From the NCBI RefSeq assembly GCF_022458985.1, contig NC_061782.1, positions 16,881,672 to 16,945,671 of the forward strand: a stretch of 64,000 nt of DNA. Direction: 5' to 3'. This document shows positions 28,300 to 39,274 of this stretch, piece after piece (positions within the stretch are counted from its first letter, which is position 1; each line of letters starts with the position of its first letter). A program made the translations under genes and the position numbers. The DNA comes from Mugil cephalus (Eukaryota; Chordata; Actinopteri; Mugiliformes; Mugilidae). The notes beneath the pieces were generated by a model. The model searched no databases, was not told where the DNA came from, and worked only from the letters and a program-made list of their open reading frames with translations.

Positions 28300-30916
28300 T
28301 ACCGTACTTTACTTAATTTACTTACCCCATGTATTGCATTTGCCATGGCCCCTTCGCCTGGTAGCATATTCCTCTCTTGCTAAAGGGACAGGTTAGGGGC
28401 TGCAGAGGGGCGGGGGGACAAACACAATTTCCCTTCAGCTCCTTCATTTCCAGTTGATATAAAACAGAATCATGAAAAATCACTTCTGCTCCAAGCTCTC
28501 CTTTTTAACCATTAACCCATAAATACAGAAGCTGGTTAAAGCCAGCGGATGACAGGGCCTGCCTCAAAAACCTTGTTACGCTCCCCTCAAATTCATTTAG
28601 GGAGCAAACAGGTCTTGAGAGTTGTCTGGCTTAATGCATTGCGATCGCTTTTAAAACTCTTGTCTTGAGGCAGACCCGAGGCTCTGCGTCTGCTCGCGGC
28701 GTTATACTTCATAACCTTCCACTGTAATATGAAGCCACACATACCCTCTTTAAATCAAATGGCTGTAAATATGTTGGGAGGCAGTCGGAAAGCCCTCATT
28801 CTAATAAATGATGAAAGGATGGAATATGTTAAAAAAAAATTATAATAAAATAAGATCTTCAGATATTAGAGAACATTAGAAATATAAAAGGAAAGTGGGA
28901 GATAATGTTGTTGCAGCCTGTTTAAATTTAATGGGGCCTCGATTAAGTTAGTTTTGTACTACATGATTTTATCTCGCGATGTAAAAGAGGTGATATCTGG
29001 AGGTTTTAGTATAATTCATTATGATCTTGTAAATACGCTCTAAAAACTATCCTGGGAATCAATTTGCTCGGTGCACTCTGTCTTTGCCTCTCCCTCTACA
29101 CACCGTGTGTAGCCCACAGTTTCCATTACCCCCATCATAAATTATACCGCAGACTGAATTACACTTGCTTTTCACCTTACCAGGCAGGTTTGATGAATCC
29201 TAAGGCACAACATATCATCTCAACAAATCTTCATCACCATGCCAGTCGCTGTCTCTTTGCCGTTTAAACCACTTCAAATCATTTTCATTGCCTTGCTATT
29301 AAAATTTGTAATTCACGCCTGCCATTGCGGTGATACATAGTTACATTGAACCCCCTCCTCGGCCTCCCACCTATTCCTCCCTTGCACTTTGGCTCTTCTT
29401 CTCTCCCCGTCTTGTAAATCAAACAAACCTCAGGTGACAGGTCATGCAGATTTCCCTCAAGTCAGTGGGGTGCAAACATCCATCCAGAAGAGCGGCACGT
29501 TGCCGTCACACCTGATGACATAATGACCACTTGCAAGCTAATAAACAGCTTCATTCAGCCAAAGCTGTTGCTCCTTTTCATAAGCGCCACCGTCCCCGAA
29601 TCCCCCTCTCTATCTCTCTTTTCTCCCTCTCTCTCTCTCTCCAATCTGTCACAAATTCATCCTCCTGCACCTCACCTCGTCGCCGGTGCTGGAGTTACCC
29701 ATAAATCACTGCTGTTGTCTAACGCTATCCATTTTCCGAGAAACACAGGGCGGCTGTTGCAGAAATTGGGTCAGGCATAATCTGCAGGGCAGCAGAGCCT
29801 GGCTAGTCGTGATTCTGCTAGGTAATGTAGCCATTAGCACGGAGTAAGAGATTGGTGGGATGGGTAGAGGAGATGGGATGGGTGGAGGTGGGGTGTAGGG
29901 GGGGTTCCTTGTACATGATGTGACACCCAAGAAAAGCTGATACAAGTTTATCGTCCCCCATCACCCATCAACCATGGGACATCTGTGTGCGTGCACTTGG
30001 GAGAGAGTAAGTGTGTGCGATTACATTCACGTTTTTGTTTTTTTTTCATGACCTGGACTCCTTAAAAATCCAAACTAGCTACTGAAGTAACAATAACTTG
30101 ATACTGCAAGGTTGTGTTGCTTATTGCCGCTGCATGTGGTGTGCAGAATTCAGTAATCCATTACACAGATGGAGAAAAGAGAACAGCTTAATGACGGCCC
30201 GAGTCTTGAACTTTTACAATATGCCCCCTTTATTAGGTTTCCCCTTACAAGGCCTGATGCTTGAGAGCCACAGGAGGCAGACTTCAAATGAGAGAAGATC
30301 CCGCCCAGAGGCATGATTGGCTAGTGATAGTGTGCATTTCTTTTCTTTTTCCAGTCTGCTTTATCTACTTCGTGAAGTAGCAGTTTGCTCAGATCATCCA
30401 ACTTTTCATTTAAAGCAAAGTCGTGTGGAAACTTGAACGCTTTAAAAAAAAAAAAAAAAAAAGAACCTGAAAATATGATCGTAACGAAAACATAATTTCT
30501 TTTGAACTGAGATTGACATTTTACTAAAAAAAAACAAACAAAAAAAACATACCAGGAGTCTTACAGGAGAAAGACTGCATCACATTTCATACCCATAGCC
30601 ATATTTCCTGGATTGAAATGCACCCATCAAAAAGTCTCAGACTCATTCAGTTAAATGAGGTAAGAACCAAAATGTAAACACTGTGATTTTATCTTAATTT
30701 ACACCAATAATTAGTTTAAAACAGTTAAATTGCTGTGATAATTCATATAATAAATATATGCCTTAAAAATTAAATTGTAGACAAGGTGTGTGTGCTCCTC
30801 GGGAATTTAACACATCAGCCTTGCAAAAAATAAATAGAAATTGATTGAAAACTGCCTAAGACAAAAAAAAAAAAGAAAGAAAAACAAGCGAGCCCAATTT
30901 TCACTGAAATAGAAAA
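28300..30916. other. hmx2 downstream flank, non-coding
   Basis: No gene recognised. Pyrimidine-rich (CT)n near 29,610-29,642 and A19 at 30,444-30,462. Sub-blocks at 28,700-29,060 and 29,460-29,600 look enhancer-like (AAATTTAATGGGGCC, CAAGCTAATAAACAGC) but cannot be supported further. Confidence 0.5.
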
Positions 30917-30922
30917 TTTATT
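30917..30922 (-). terminator. hmx2: Candidate hmx2 poly(A) signal
   Basis: TTTATT on the plus strand reads AATAAA on the hmx2 strand, about 465 bp past the stop codon. The sequence between has no other canonical AATAAA on that strand that I found. It is a plausible 3' end; transcript data would be needed to fix it. Confidence 0.45.
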
Positions 30923-31386
30923 GAATGAGAAGGTTATTATTACTGAAGGTCTAAATTACAATAGAAACAATGATATTTTCTCCTTAAATGGAAGAATTGT
31001 GTGTGTTTCCTGTCAGTGCTGTGAAATAAAATAACTGATCCTTTTTATAATATGTCTGACAAACCAAGTGTGAATAAAAACTTGGGAAAGCAGGTGTTTT
31101 TTGGGCCAAGTCTTCTTGAATGTGATATGAAGGTTTAACTGCAATATTTTGTCAGGGAAATAAAAGTACAAAATTGTTATAATTAATTATACACATGGTG
31201 TATTTTATACATATAGCTTGATTGCTTTTTTGTGAGACATACAGTTACTGCATAATAAGAAATGTTCTTAACAAATAAAGTGATACCATTAATATAATAC
31301 AGGGTTTATGTGGAGACACTAGAAGAACGTTGTTTTGTAATGCGTTTTTTACGTGGGCTGCCGTGGTGAACATACAGTAGAGTCAA

Positions 31387-32817
31387 TCAATAGTCGATTT
31401 TGTTATACAGGTTGTATAAAGGTAATGCTGGCAGGTTGCTCCCCGGGTAATACAGGGGCGTCGGAAAGGCGATAGACCGGGGAACTGGTACGCGCAGTAA
31501 GGAGTTATCTCTGAAAACCAGCGGCATCCCCACTAGTGTCTGTGCGGAGGCGTGGGCCATGTTGGCCGCCTCCAGTTCAGCTGAGAGCTGCCGTTTCCAT
31601 TTGTTCCTCCTGTTCTGAAACCACGTCTTGACCTGAGTCTCCGTCAGCTGCAGGCTGGACGCTAAGCAGGCCCGCTCCGAGCTGCTCAGGTAGCGCTTCA
31701 TGTCGAAGGTGGACTCCAGCTGGTACACCTGACTCCGGGAGAAAACCGTGCGCGTCTTCTTCTTGGCCGAGTTGCCCTGCTTGTCCGCACCGTCTGTCTG
31801 TCTCTCCTCCGACAGAGGTGACATTTGATGGCACGGTCTCTCCTGCTCCTCCTTGTAATCCTGCAGCAGAGGTTGTGACAGGTGCGGCCGCCGTGCGAGC
31901 CCGTCGTTTCCGGACAGAAGTCCTTTAGCGGGACCTAGGCGCAGCAGGAGGAGAAGGGGGCGATTAGTATCGCAGGCGAAATACGCATCGATGTTTTCAG
32001 CGTGATTTTTAAAGGATAGCGTGGAGGGAGAAAAAATAAATAAATAACAATTTTTCAGCCATGCCCAGTTTAAGAGTTTGTCAAGTGTGAACTTTGACTC
32101 TCCAAATCGACTGCTGCATAAGCCCGTGACTTTTTAAATAAACAGTACTGAGTATGTTCGGAGTACAGTAAGCTATTAATTAAATCCTGCTCTATTTAAC
32201 GCTCAATTGACGACGTGTAGTGCAGCCATTTTGGAAGCATGTTTCATCAATTAACAGGCTCAATTAAATTTGAAATGAGAGGAAAGACAGGGGGCTAATT
32301 ATTCGACCTTCCACTCTTCCGCTGCTGCTGCGCACAACAAACAAGTGGAAGTGGACGGGCTGCATGTCAGTGTCACAGTCACAGTCACGCCAACAAAAAC
32401 ACTTAACAGCATGTCTGCTTCATTTATAAATAGGCTAATATAAAAACTGTAAAGTGCAACAATATTTCAATTATTTCAGTTCTTGAAATAATAATGATAC
32501 TGGTACTAATAATAATAACGACGACGATAATAATAATAATACTCACCTAAACAGAAGTTATGGGCTTGGTGCTGGGTGCACGGATCGCTGTGACCCGTGT
32601 CGGAGCAAAAACAATCTGCCGAATCTTCCCCGCCGCTGCACTCCTCCTCGGAGGACACCGACAGCGAGCGCCTCCGCGGCGGCGGCGGCGGCCCCTTGGA
32701 GAGCTCCTTGGTCCCGGAGCGAGGCTCATCGGAAGGCGTGCCTAAAATAGACTGGATGGTAAAGCTGGAAATCGGGCCCGACGAGCACTTGCTCCCGCTG
32801 TCTTCTGCGCTACTCAT
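31387..32817 (-). CDS. hmx2: Homeobox protein Hmx2 (Nkx5-2), two coding exons
   Basis: Sequence-specific homeodomain transcription factor of the HMX/Nkx5 family, nuclear, used in inner ear, lateral line and hypothalamic development. Coding exon 1 is 32,547-32,817 and exon 2 is 31,387-31,934. The donor reads TTTAG|GTGAGT and the acceptor CCTAG|GT, phase 1; the joined frame is 819 nt (272 aa plus stop) and stays open. An eh1-like motif F19-x-I21-x-x-I24-L25 (SFTIQSILG) suggests Groucho/TLE recruitment. A Ser/Glu-rich stretch follows. The homeodomain is residues 148-207 with W195-F-Q-N-R-R in helix 3 (VKTWFQNRR, the Thr typical of HMX2 rather than HMX3). The HMX-specific block [14 protein letters not shown] and the end [12 protein letters not shown] match HMX2. 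The start is the only ATG giving the conserved N-terminus. It is a tandem paralogue of the upstream hmx3. Identity is seen directly; function is from the family. Confidence 0.97.
31935..32546 (-). other. hmx2: hmx2 intron (612 bp)
   Basis: Single phase-1 intron of hmx2, GTGAGT at the donor and CCTAG at the acceptor. It contains two CAAGTG hexamers (32,082-32,087 and 32,342-32,347), the core recognised by HMX homeodomains in the literature. AT-rich stretches with TTAATTAA and CAATTAA lie near 32,170-32,275 and could be regulatory. The same intron phase at the equivalent place in hmx3 supports tandem gene duplication. Confidence 0.9.
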
Positions 32818-33240
32818 TCTCGCTTCATAACAGTATTGAAGTATTGACTGAATCGGTCTGTCCCCTTGTATTCCGTTATTGCTTTCTACACGGTTGGTGC
32901 GTAAAAAAATACGAAAGCGTCTTTTGTCCGCTTATTTCCCCCCCTCTAGCCTGTTTAATTGTGGAGTTTTCACATTGAAGTGAGTTGGAGGTGTTTTTTC
33001 TAGAGCTCGGGGAACGTGAATGTATTCCTGGTCCTCCTCCTCACGCTCTGGATCACAGGCAGCAAGGTTGCGTTACTCCATTTGCATGTAGGTAAGCTCC
33101 TCCTGGGCCAATCGCAGCCTCCGACATAAGCCCGGAAATTTCAAACTCCTGTCAAGGTTTTGAGACGAGATGAGAGCGAGGGAGCCCAGGAAGAGGAGTG
33201 CGTGTCCGCATTCGGCACTTCAGTTCCTACAGGTAGCCTA
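32818..33240 (-). promoter_or_regulatory. hmx2: hmx2 5' UTR and proximal promoter region
   Basis: Sequence immediately upstream of the hmx2 ATG. No clear TATA box. A perfect octamer (ATGCAAAT on the gene strand) lies at 33,080-33,087 and a CCAAT (plus strand) at 33,108-33,112, about 265-295 bp upstream of the start codon. The stretch is richer in G and C than the flanking intergenic DNA. The transcription start is not determined. Confidence 0.5.
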
Positions 33241-33589
33241 ATATGTATGGACTTTAATGATAATAATAATAATAATAAAAAAAAATAACAATCACCAGCA
33301 AAGTTTTCTGAATTTTATATTTTTGGCGGCACGAAATCTTCACAACAAATGTTTCATGGTAAAACAAAAAAAGTGTGTGTGCAGCTGTAGATTATCTATG
33401 CAAGGCTAATATCCGTTTAAATAAGTGGAAACCTATGTAGTGTATTTTTGCACAAAATTTACATTTATACAGAAAATATAGCTATTTGCAAATTGTCCTT
33501 TTTATATATAAATGCCATTTTAGTTTAAATGTTCCTTATGTAAATATGTACCATCACATCCGACCTGTAAAAGGCTCAGCCAGCTGGTG

Positions 33590-33810
33590 ATGACCTTATG
33601 CAAGAACTATATTTTCTATTATCCAATGCAAGTTAGGCTCAGAGGAATGAAACTAAGACAAAGGCCCAACTCATTTTTCCTGAAAATAATAAACTCATTC
33701 CACGTCCATTATCTGCGATTAAGAATTAATTTGATCATTACTGAGCTAATCTGCCTCGTGATGACCGCGCGTGTAGTGGAGGCCGGCTAATTGATTGACT
33801 AATTGATTGG
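33590..33810. promoter_or_regulatory. Candidate conserved element upstream of hmx2
   Basis: A block about 0.8-1.0 kb upstream of hmx2 dense in homeodomain-type sites (GATTAAGAATTAATTTGATCATTA) and ending in a 12-bp direct repeat, CTAATTGATTGA then CTAATTGATTGG, at 33,787-33,810. TTGATTGA resembles a PBX-type site. It is bounded on the right by low-complexity GT and poly-T sequence. Conservation is inferred from appearance only. Confidence 0.35.
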
Positions 33811-33907
33811 AGTTGGTGGGGGCTGAGTGTGCACACACGTGTGTGCGGTGTAAGAGGAAGGGGCGCGCGCTTCCCACCACTGCCCTCCTCCCATCTTCAC
33901 CACCCAT

Positions 33908-33920
33908 GCTGTGTGTGTGT

Positions 33921-33959
<39 letters not shown>

Positions 33960-34018
33960 TGGTTGTGTCTGGCTGTGGGACAGCTGCGGGGCTTGAGCTG
34001 GAGGTTCAGGGACATTAT

Positions 34019-34060
<42 letters not shown>

Positions 34061-34210
34061 GCTTTAAGGAAGCCCCAGACACATTACAAATGGCCAGGTT
34101 TAATCATCGTGTCAGCGCCCTTCCCGGTAGCAACACAACCGGCACTCGTTGTTAAGACAGCCTGGAAAGGGAAGAAGGCAACTACGGACGTGATGCTGCT
34201 GCTGCCGCTC

Positions 34211-34243
<33 letters not shown>
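33908..34243. repeat. Microsatellite cluster: (GT)n, T30 and (ATG)11
   Basis: (GT)n interrupted at 33,911-33,961, a run of 30 T at 34,028-34,057, and (ATG)11 at 34,211-34,243. The open frames across these runs are translations of simple repeats and are not genes. The cluster lies between the hmx2-proximal element and the duplicated upstream element. Confidence 0.9.
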
Positions 34244-34863
34244 CTGACAGCAGAATCTGCCGTCATCCTCATCATCATCAGTCAGACAGATGCATCTGGA
34301 TCCACGCGTAAATATCCTCAACTGGCAGTGGGGCCAGCAGCTGCTAAACGATCTTACTAAAACGCTTACGCAGGGGAGGCTTTACCGAAGGAGGGGGGGG
34401 CAAATATATGAGGGCGGATGCTGGATTTATGGTGGTTACACATAAGGCGTGAAATCTGCAATGACAGTTAAATGGGTTTATTTTATACGCTGCTCTTTTC
34501 AAACAAAGACCTTTGTCAGTGTAGCCGCCTTCATCACTTTCAGACGACTTTTTGCAAAGTGAGATTAGTTCATCACGGAGATAGTGGGCTGACATAACAG
34601 GCTGCTATTGTGCTGCAGAGAATAAATTACATATGCTGCTTTTATGTCAGAGCTGGCGTTTATAGGCCAGCCCTATAGTGGCCGAGCAGTGCCTTCTATT
34701 AGTATGGAAATGTTCCTCTCTTACCAGTGTTTCGAGGCCTGGCGAGGCCCAAGCTCAAAGTACCGGGCCTAAGTTCGTGCTCTATCACAATGATAGGTGG
34801 TGTATGGCCGCCCTACCGCAATAGCAGAACAAGATCTTTAGCAGGAGAGAAAGGTCTGAGAAA

Positions 34864-35416
34864 GACAGATGAAGTTATGAGGCGCTTTGATCTGGGAATC
34901 AAGCTTCGATAAATATTAAACAAAGACCCTTTACACGTGTGTATTATGATGTATGGCGTGTCCAGGTCTAGAATAAGGAAATTACCAGAGAAAATGATAT
35001 CAATAAATTTTGTAAGTATAAACGTTGATTATGTTTCGATTTTCATTCAAGAAAGCGGGGCCTGCTCTTTTTTCAGGGGGCGTTTTGTGCGTTCGTGCGC
35101 GCACATTCATGTGTGTACGCGTGTACGTGAGTGTGAGGGTGGGAGAGAGAGCTAGAAAGAGGGAGAGGGAGAGAGTTGTAAACGCAAGCAGAGCACCCGA
35201 GCCCTGGAGGTGTACAATTTATGTAATCTGAGTGTGGAAATGAACTGGGTAATTTATTGGAAAACACAAAGTCAGGAAGATTGGATCAGTACAGCCTATC
35301 CAAGGGCTCCTATCCATCAAGTTCCAATTAACAACCTAACCATTGAGTTTTAATGGCTTTCCAATCTACTGCCCTGATAGACTCATCAATTCCTCGGGGA
35401 GAAATTAAGAAAATCG
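34864..35416. promoter_or_regulatory. Duplicated hmx upstream element, hmx2 copy
   Basis: Non-coding element 2.0 kb upstream of the hmx2 start codon, with a collinear partner at 46,648-47,180 upstream of hmx3. Matching blocks in order: GACAGATGAAGT (34,864), a 42-bp block at 35,001-35,042 with 36/42 identities, CCTGCTCTTTT near 35,060, CTGGAGGTGT near 35,204, a 24-bp block at 35,236-35,259 with 22/24, and a 66-bp block at 35,351-35,416 with 50/66. This copy also carries low-complexity GT/GA sequence at about 35,100-35,175. Similarity without coding potential, in the same orientation and order as the genes, indicates a cis-regulatory element duplicated together with the gene. Enhancer activity is inferred. 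Confidence 0.75.
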
Positions 35417-36079
35417 ACCGCCCCTCGGCGTTTCAGTGTCATTCTTCACAGCAACTATATGTCAAATTAAAAACACAATTAAAATTTAAACTGTTCCAAT
35501 CAGACGGTGCCCCGCAACCTATGTTTCACTTAATAGAACTTTGATGAAAATCTGATGTTCGCATTCAATCAGGAAAGCAAATGGGATGGGTTTAAAACAA
35601 GCTTTCCTCCTCGAGAAGTGTCAAACAGAGTTGTTCAAACACACGATCTTTGACGTGTCGCAGCAGGGACGTGAGGCGCTGCTATCACTTTTGTTTGGCC
35701 TATGATTGTGGAAAGGCACCTGGGTGTCTCTAAGGGATGGAGCGAAAGTTGCTTGTGGGGAGAACTTTTGTTTACACACAGTCACGTCTGTACCAAATTT
35801 ACGAGACAGCGTATGCTTCCTGGTTGACATAATTTGCCAGGGACATTGGAAGCTTTAAAGCGAGGACAGAAGATGTTCACGTAATTCCTTTCTTGATAAT
35901 GCACCTACCGACCACCCCAGAGAACCTCGCATCTTCCGGAAAAGTAGGCCTACTCTGCCATATCGAAACACCCGTTAGTTGTTGAAATAAATGCTTTAAT
36001 CTCTCCATGCAGCATTTAACAGACGTTACAAGTCCAACACATGGGTGAGCAGATACCAGCAGCAGCAAAGAAGAGGCTA

Positions 36080-36460
36080 GCATTATGCAAGGTGGCCGAG
36101 CCACTTGTGTGTTTCCAAAACTGGCACTAAAACCTATGATAGGGCTTAAAATTACCCATTCAGCTCTCCATTTTAATGCAATACAACGAGCGCGGTCCCC
36201 GGTCACGTCCGCTTGTCCCAGTTCCTGCAAATGTACTTTATCTGATTTTGGCCCCGCTCCCCTTTCTCCTTTACATAAAGATGTCGCACAAATGGAAATT
36301 ATCGAGTGGTAATTTTTTCAATTTATGCGCGCAAATCAAGGTCATAAGCAGAGGCGAAGCGGCGTGTGAACGTTGCTTACTTGACGCAATATGCTGCAGA
36401 CGTTTACAGATCGATATGTGCCAGAGGAATAATGCCATACTAATCTATTAATTTGCAGTA
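36080..36460. promoter_or_regulatory. Candidate conserved element between hmx3 and hmx2
   Basis: A repeat-free block with mixed base composition and several factor-like sites (CAAATGGAAATTATCGAG, TTAATTTGCAGTAAT, a plus-strand CACTTG at about 36,102 that reads CAAGTG on the other strand). It lies about 2.8 kb downstream of hmx3 and 3.3 kb upstream of hmx2. The call as a conserved element is by appearance only; no protein frame is convincing. Confidence 0.28.
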
Positions 36461-39274
36461 ATGGGACCGCGTTGAGTGTGCATGGTAGGTACGTCGATAC
36501 TTGGGTTATCTGACGATATCTGAACGAACCCTTTGTCTCTTGATGAGGTCATCATATCGAGACTGATTCATTTCCAATAACTGTATCAGCCTGCACGTGG
36601 AAACGGAAAATGGCCTTTGTGGCTGAGGTTGTTTTGACGGATAAACGGAGAAATACACGTTCCTCTATGTCGTTTTTATACGCATAATCGCCTTCATGGT
36701 AATATTTCCAAAGTTTGTGGAATGAAAATGCAGCAGAGAGTAGGTCGTTTTTAAGGTAATGTTATGCAGAGCACTGCAGACTAAACCTACACAGGCTCCT
36801 AAAGCTGCCCTCACAGCCTGCATCAAATACTCTGAAGGTGGAATCGACCCTTGTTGAGAGTTGATGTTTTTGCAGGCTTTAGTTTGTGGATCTTGCATCC
36901 TCCATTCTCTCACCTGTCACCAGTCCAGAGGTGCATTCTTCCCATGATGTTCAAAGTTATTAAAACAGATTAAGCTTTTGAATTAAACTATTTCAGAATT
37001 AATTTAATAATAATAATAATAATAATAATTATTATTATTATTGTTATTACTATTACCAGTTACTGACTATAGCACATTATGGACCGAGTTGTTCCCAACT
37101 CAACAGAAGTTGAACGGAATGTTTCAACCACTGCGCCGCCACCACACCGCATCAACCACTTCGATCTCCACTGCTTAAAAAATGCAAAATAAATAAAATA
37201 AAATAAAATAAAATAAAATAAAATAAAATAATTTAACAGTAGGTTATCTGCAACTGCCAAATTCAATCCCTGGTTCAGTTCTGACAGTTCATGTAGGATG
37301 GCTAACCTTATAAAAAAAAAAATAAAAAGAAATAAAAAGAATAAATAAAAAAATATAAATTCCTGTCAAAATGTGATTCTGAATGTATGTTGATTCTTAT
37401 CAAGTTTTAAATAATAATCATCTTAAATCATGCGGGACGGCCATTTATATCACCGGGCCATACGTTGAGCTTGTTTGTTCAACTAAAAAAGTAATATGAT
37501 TGTTTTGGATTTGGAGGAGAGAAAATCAGAATTATCTCATATCAACTTAAGTTACTGTAAAATCTGTAACCCTTGTATGTTGAGATATTTGCAATTGGTG
37601 TCCAGTGACACCTGTAGGATCATGTGTTACAAAGTACCAGTTTAATAATTTATTTAGAAATTGTACACCTCTTTTACATTTTCTGTCCTGTAATTCGGGC
37701 AATATCACAGACTAAAGTGGAATACATATGAGACTGTACTTGCATGGCGCGTTTTGTATCTCCTTAAACAATTTGCGCATCGCCCTCCCTCGTCACTTAA
37801 ATACAGGCTGAGTGGCCGAACGAGCATTTCTTGTAAAGGAAGACTTTTCCTCGAGAAAGAGTCAAAAAAATAAAATTGTTTTCTCAAATGTGAAGAGCGC
37901 GCAAAATACAAATCTAAAAAGGAAATTGGTAGATCAACAGTAAAGTCGACTGCAACATCAAATAAAGAGATACTGGTCACACACAAACACGCCGAGATAG
38001 AAAAAAAGGCACTAGCTCATATTTGGATTTAGGCAGTAATTTCCTCATCTGAATACATTACCCATAATTTTGGCAAGATGGTGGCAATTACGCATCTAAT
38101 TGACCGAGACCCTTTTTATGTAAAATAAGGTTTTCAGTGCATAGCGCAAAGGTGATTACAGAAACCCACCTGCACATGCTCAATATGCATACGTTTTGTT
38201 TTTTTTTAAATGGATCACCTATTTTTATATAATGTTTAATTGAATATAAAACATATTAATTAAAAATTGCTCCGCACAACCTCCGGAGATTTGCTAATCG
38301 CTTACAGAAAATAAGTCAAAGCAAATGTCCTGAAATGTAAGGAATATTCTCCATTTATTTCACAACATGGTTCAGCAATACAATATCAAAACGTCGTTTT
38401 TACTGTACAAACGAGAAGCCGTTATGAGGAATCCCCGCGCCTCATTAAATATATACATTTACATATTTTGTACACCAGTGTAGTCGATATTTTTGCCGCC
38501 CCCTCCCTGTTCTAAAGACACAAATTAGACTAAATTAGGAGACTCACACTTGTGCTTGAAAGACGTGTCCGTGTGGGGGGGAACAAGAGTGAGAATTACT
38601 AAAACTAAACATAAAGCTACATGGATATTTTTTTTTTACAGGTAACAGTGTCTTGATTGTCCCTCGTCAAGCGTAAAACAAAAAGACGAAAAAATAATAA
38701 TTCTACCAGAGCCTCATCAAGAATAGATGGCATGTATGTTTCTCGTGTGGTAGTGGGTTCACTCATTCACAGCACACCGTCAGTGTATTGCACATCATTG
38801 CATTATCACTTCTGGAAATGAAAATTAAATCAAATTAGTGTGATAAGTAGGACCGCCAGTTTTTTGTAATCAAATCAATTTTTTTCTTTTCTTTTCTTTT
38901 TTTTTTTGTTTGTTTTAACATCACACAGAGTTAACCTGTCCAGCAACAGTCACGGTATAAAAATAGGAAAAAAAGACAATCAGGCAGTGAGAGCAGGTGG
39001 ACTCCTGAGGTGATAATAACAATAATAATAATAATAATAATAATAATGAACATGTGATTTCAATTGTCAGATCATGTGTAAACGGTACCCTTGGAAAATG
39101 AGACAATATACTTTCCATATAGGCTCTAGGTCCATGTAGGCCTGACAGTGGCAGTCTCTCTTTTTTTCTTCATTCACGCAGTTGTATAAAAATATTTTAA
39201 TTTTTTTTTTTTTTTTTTTTTTTTTTAATTAATATGTTGATTAAGTAAATAAACAACGAGTTGTGCCGCAAAAC
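36461..39274. other. Non-coding hmx3 downstream flank with simple repeats
   Basis: No coding exon recognised. It holds a (TAA)n/(TTA)n inverted pair at about 37,006-37,043 able to form a hairpin, (AAATA)n at 37,186-37,231, (AAT)n at 39,013-39,047 and T26 at 39,201-39,226. The right-hand 1 kb is probably hmx3 3' UTR. On the hmx3 strand an AATAAA lies at 38,354-38,359 (plus TTTATT), about 0.9 kb past the stop. Confidence 0.6.
38354..38359 (-). terminator. hmx3a: Candidate hmx3 poly(A) signal
   Basis: AATAAA on the hmx3 strand about 915 bp past the stop codon. An ATTAAA variant at 39,196-39,201 is closer but sits against a 26-base homopolymer. Which is used cannot be decided from sequence. Confidence 0.35.

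Noticed and set aside
34112..34321. His- and Met-rich frames over the (ATG)11 repeat
   Set aside because: Pure translation of a trinucleotide microsatellite.
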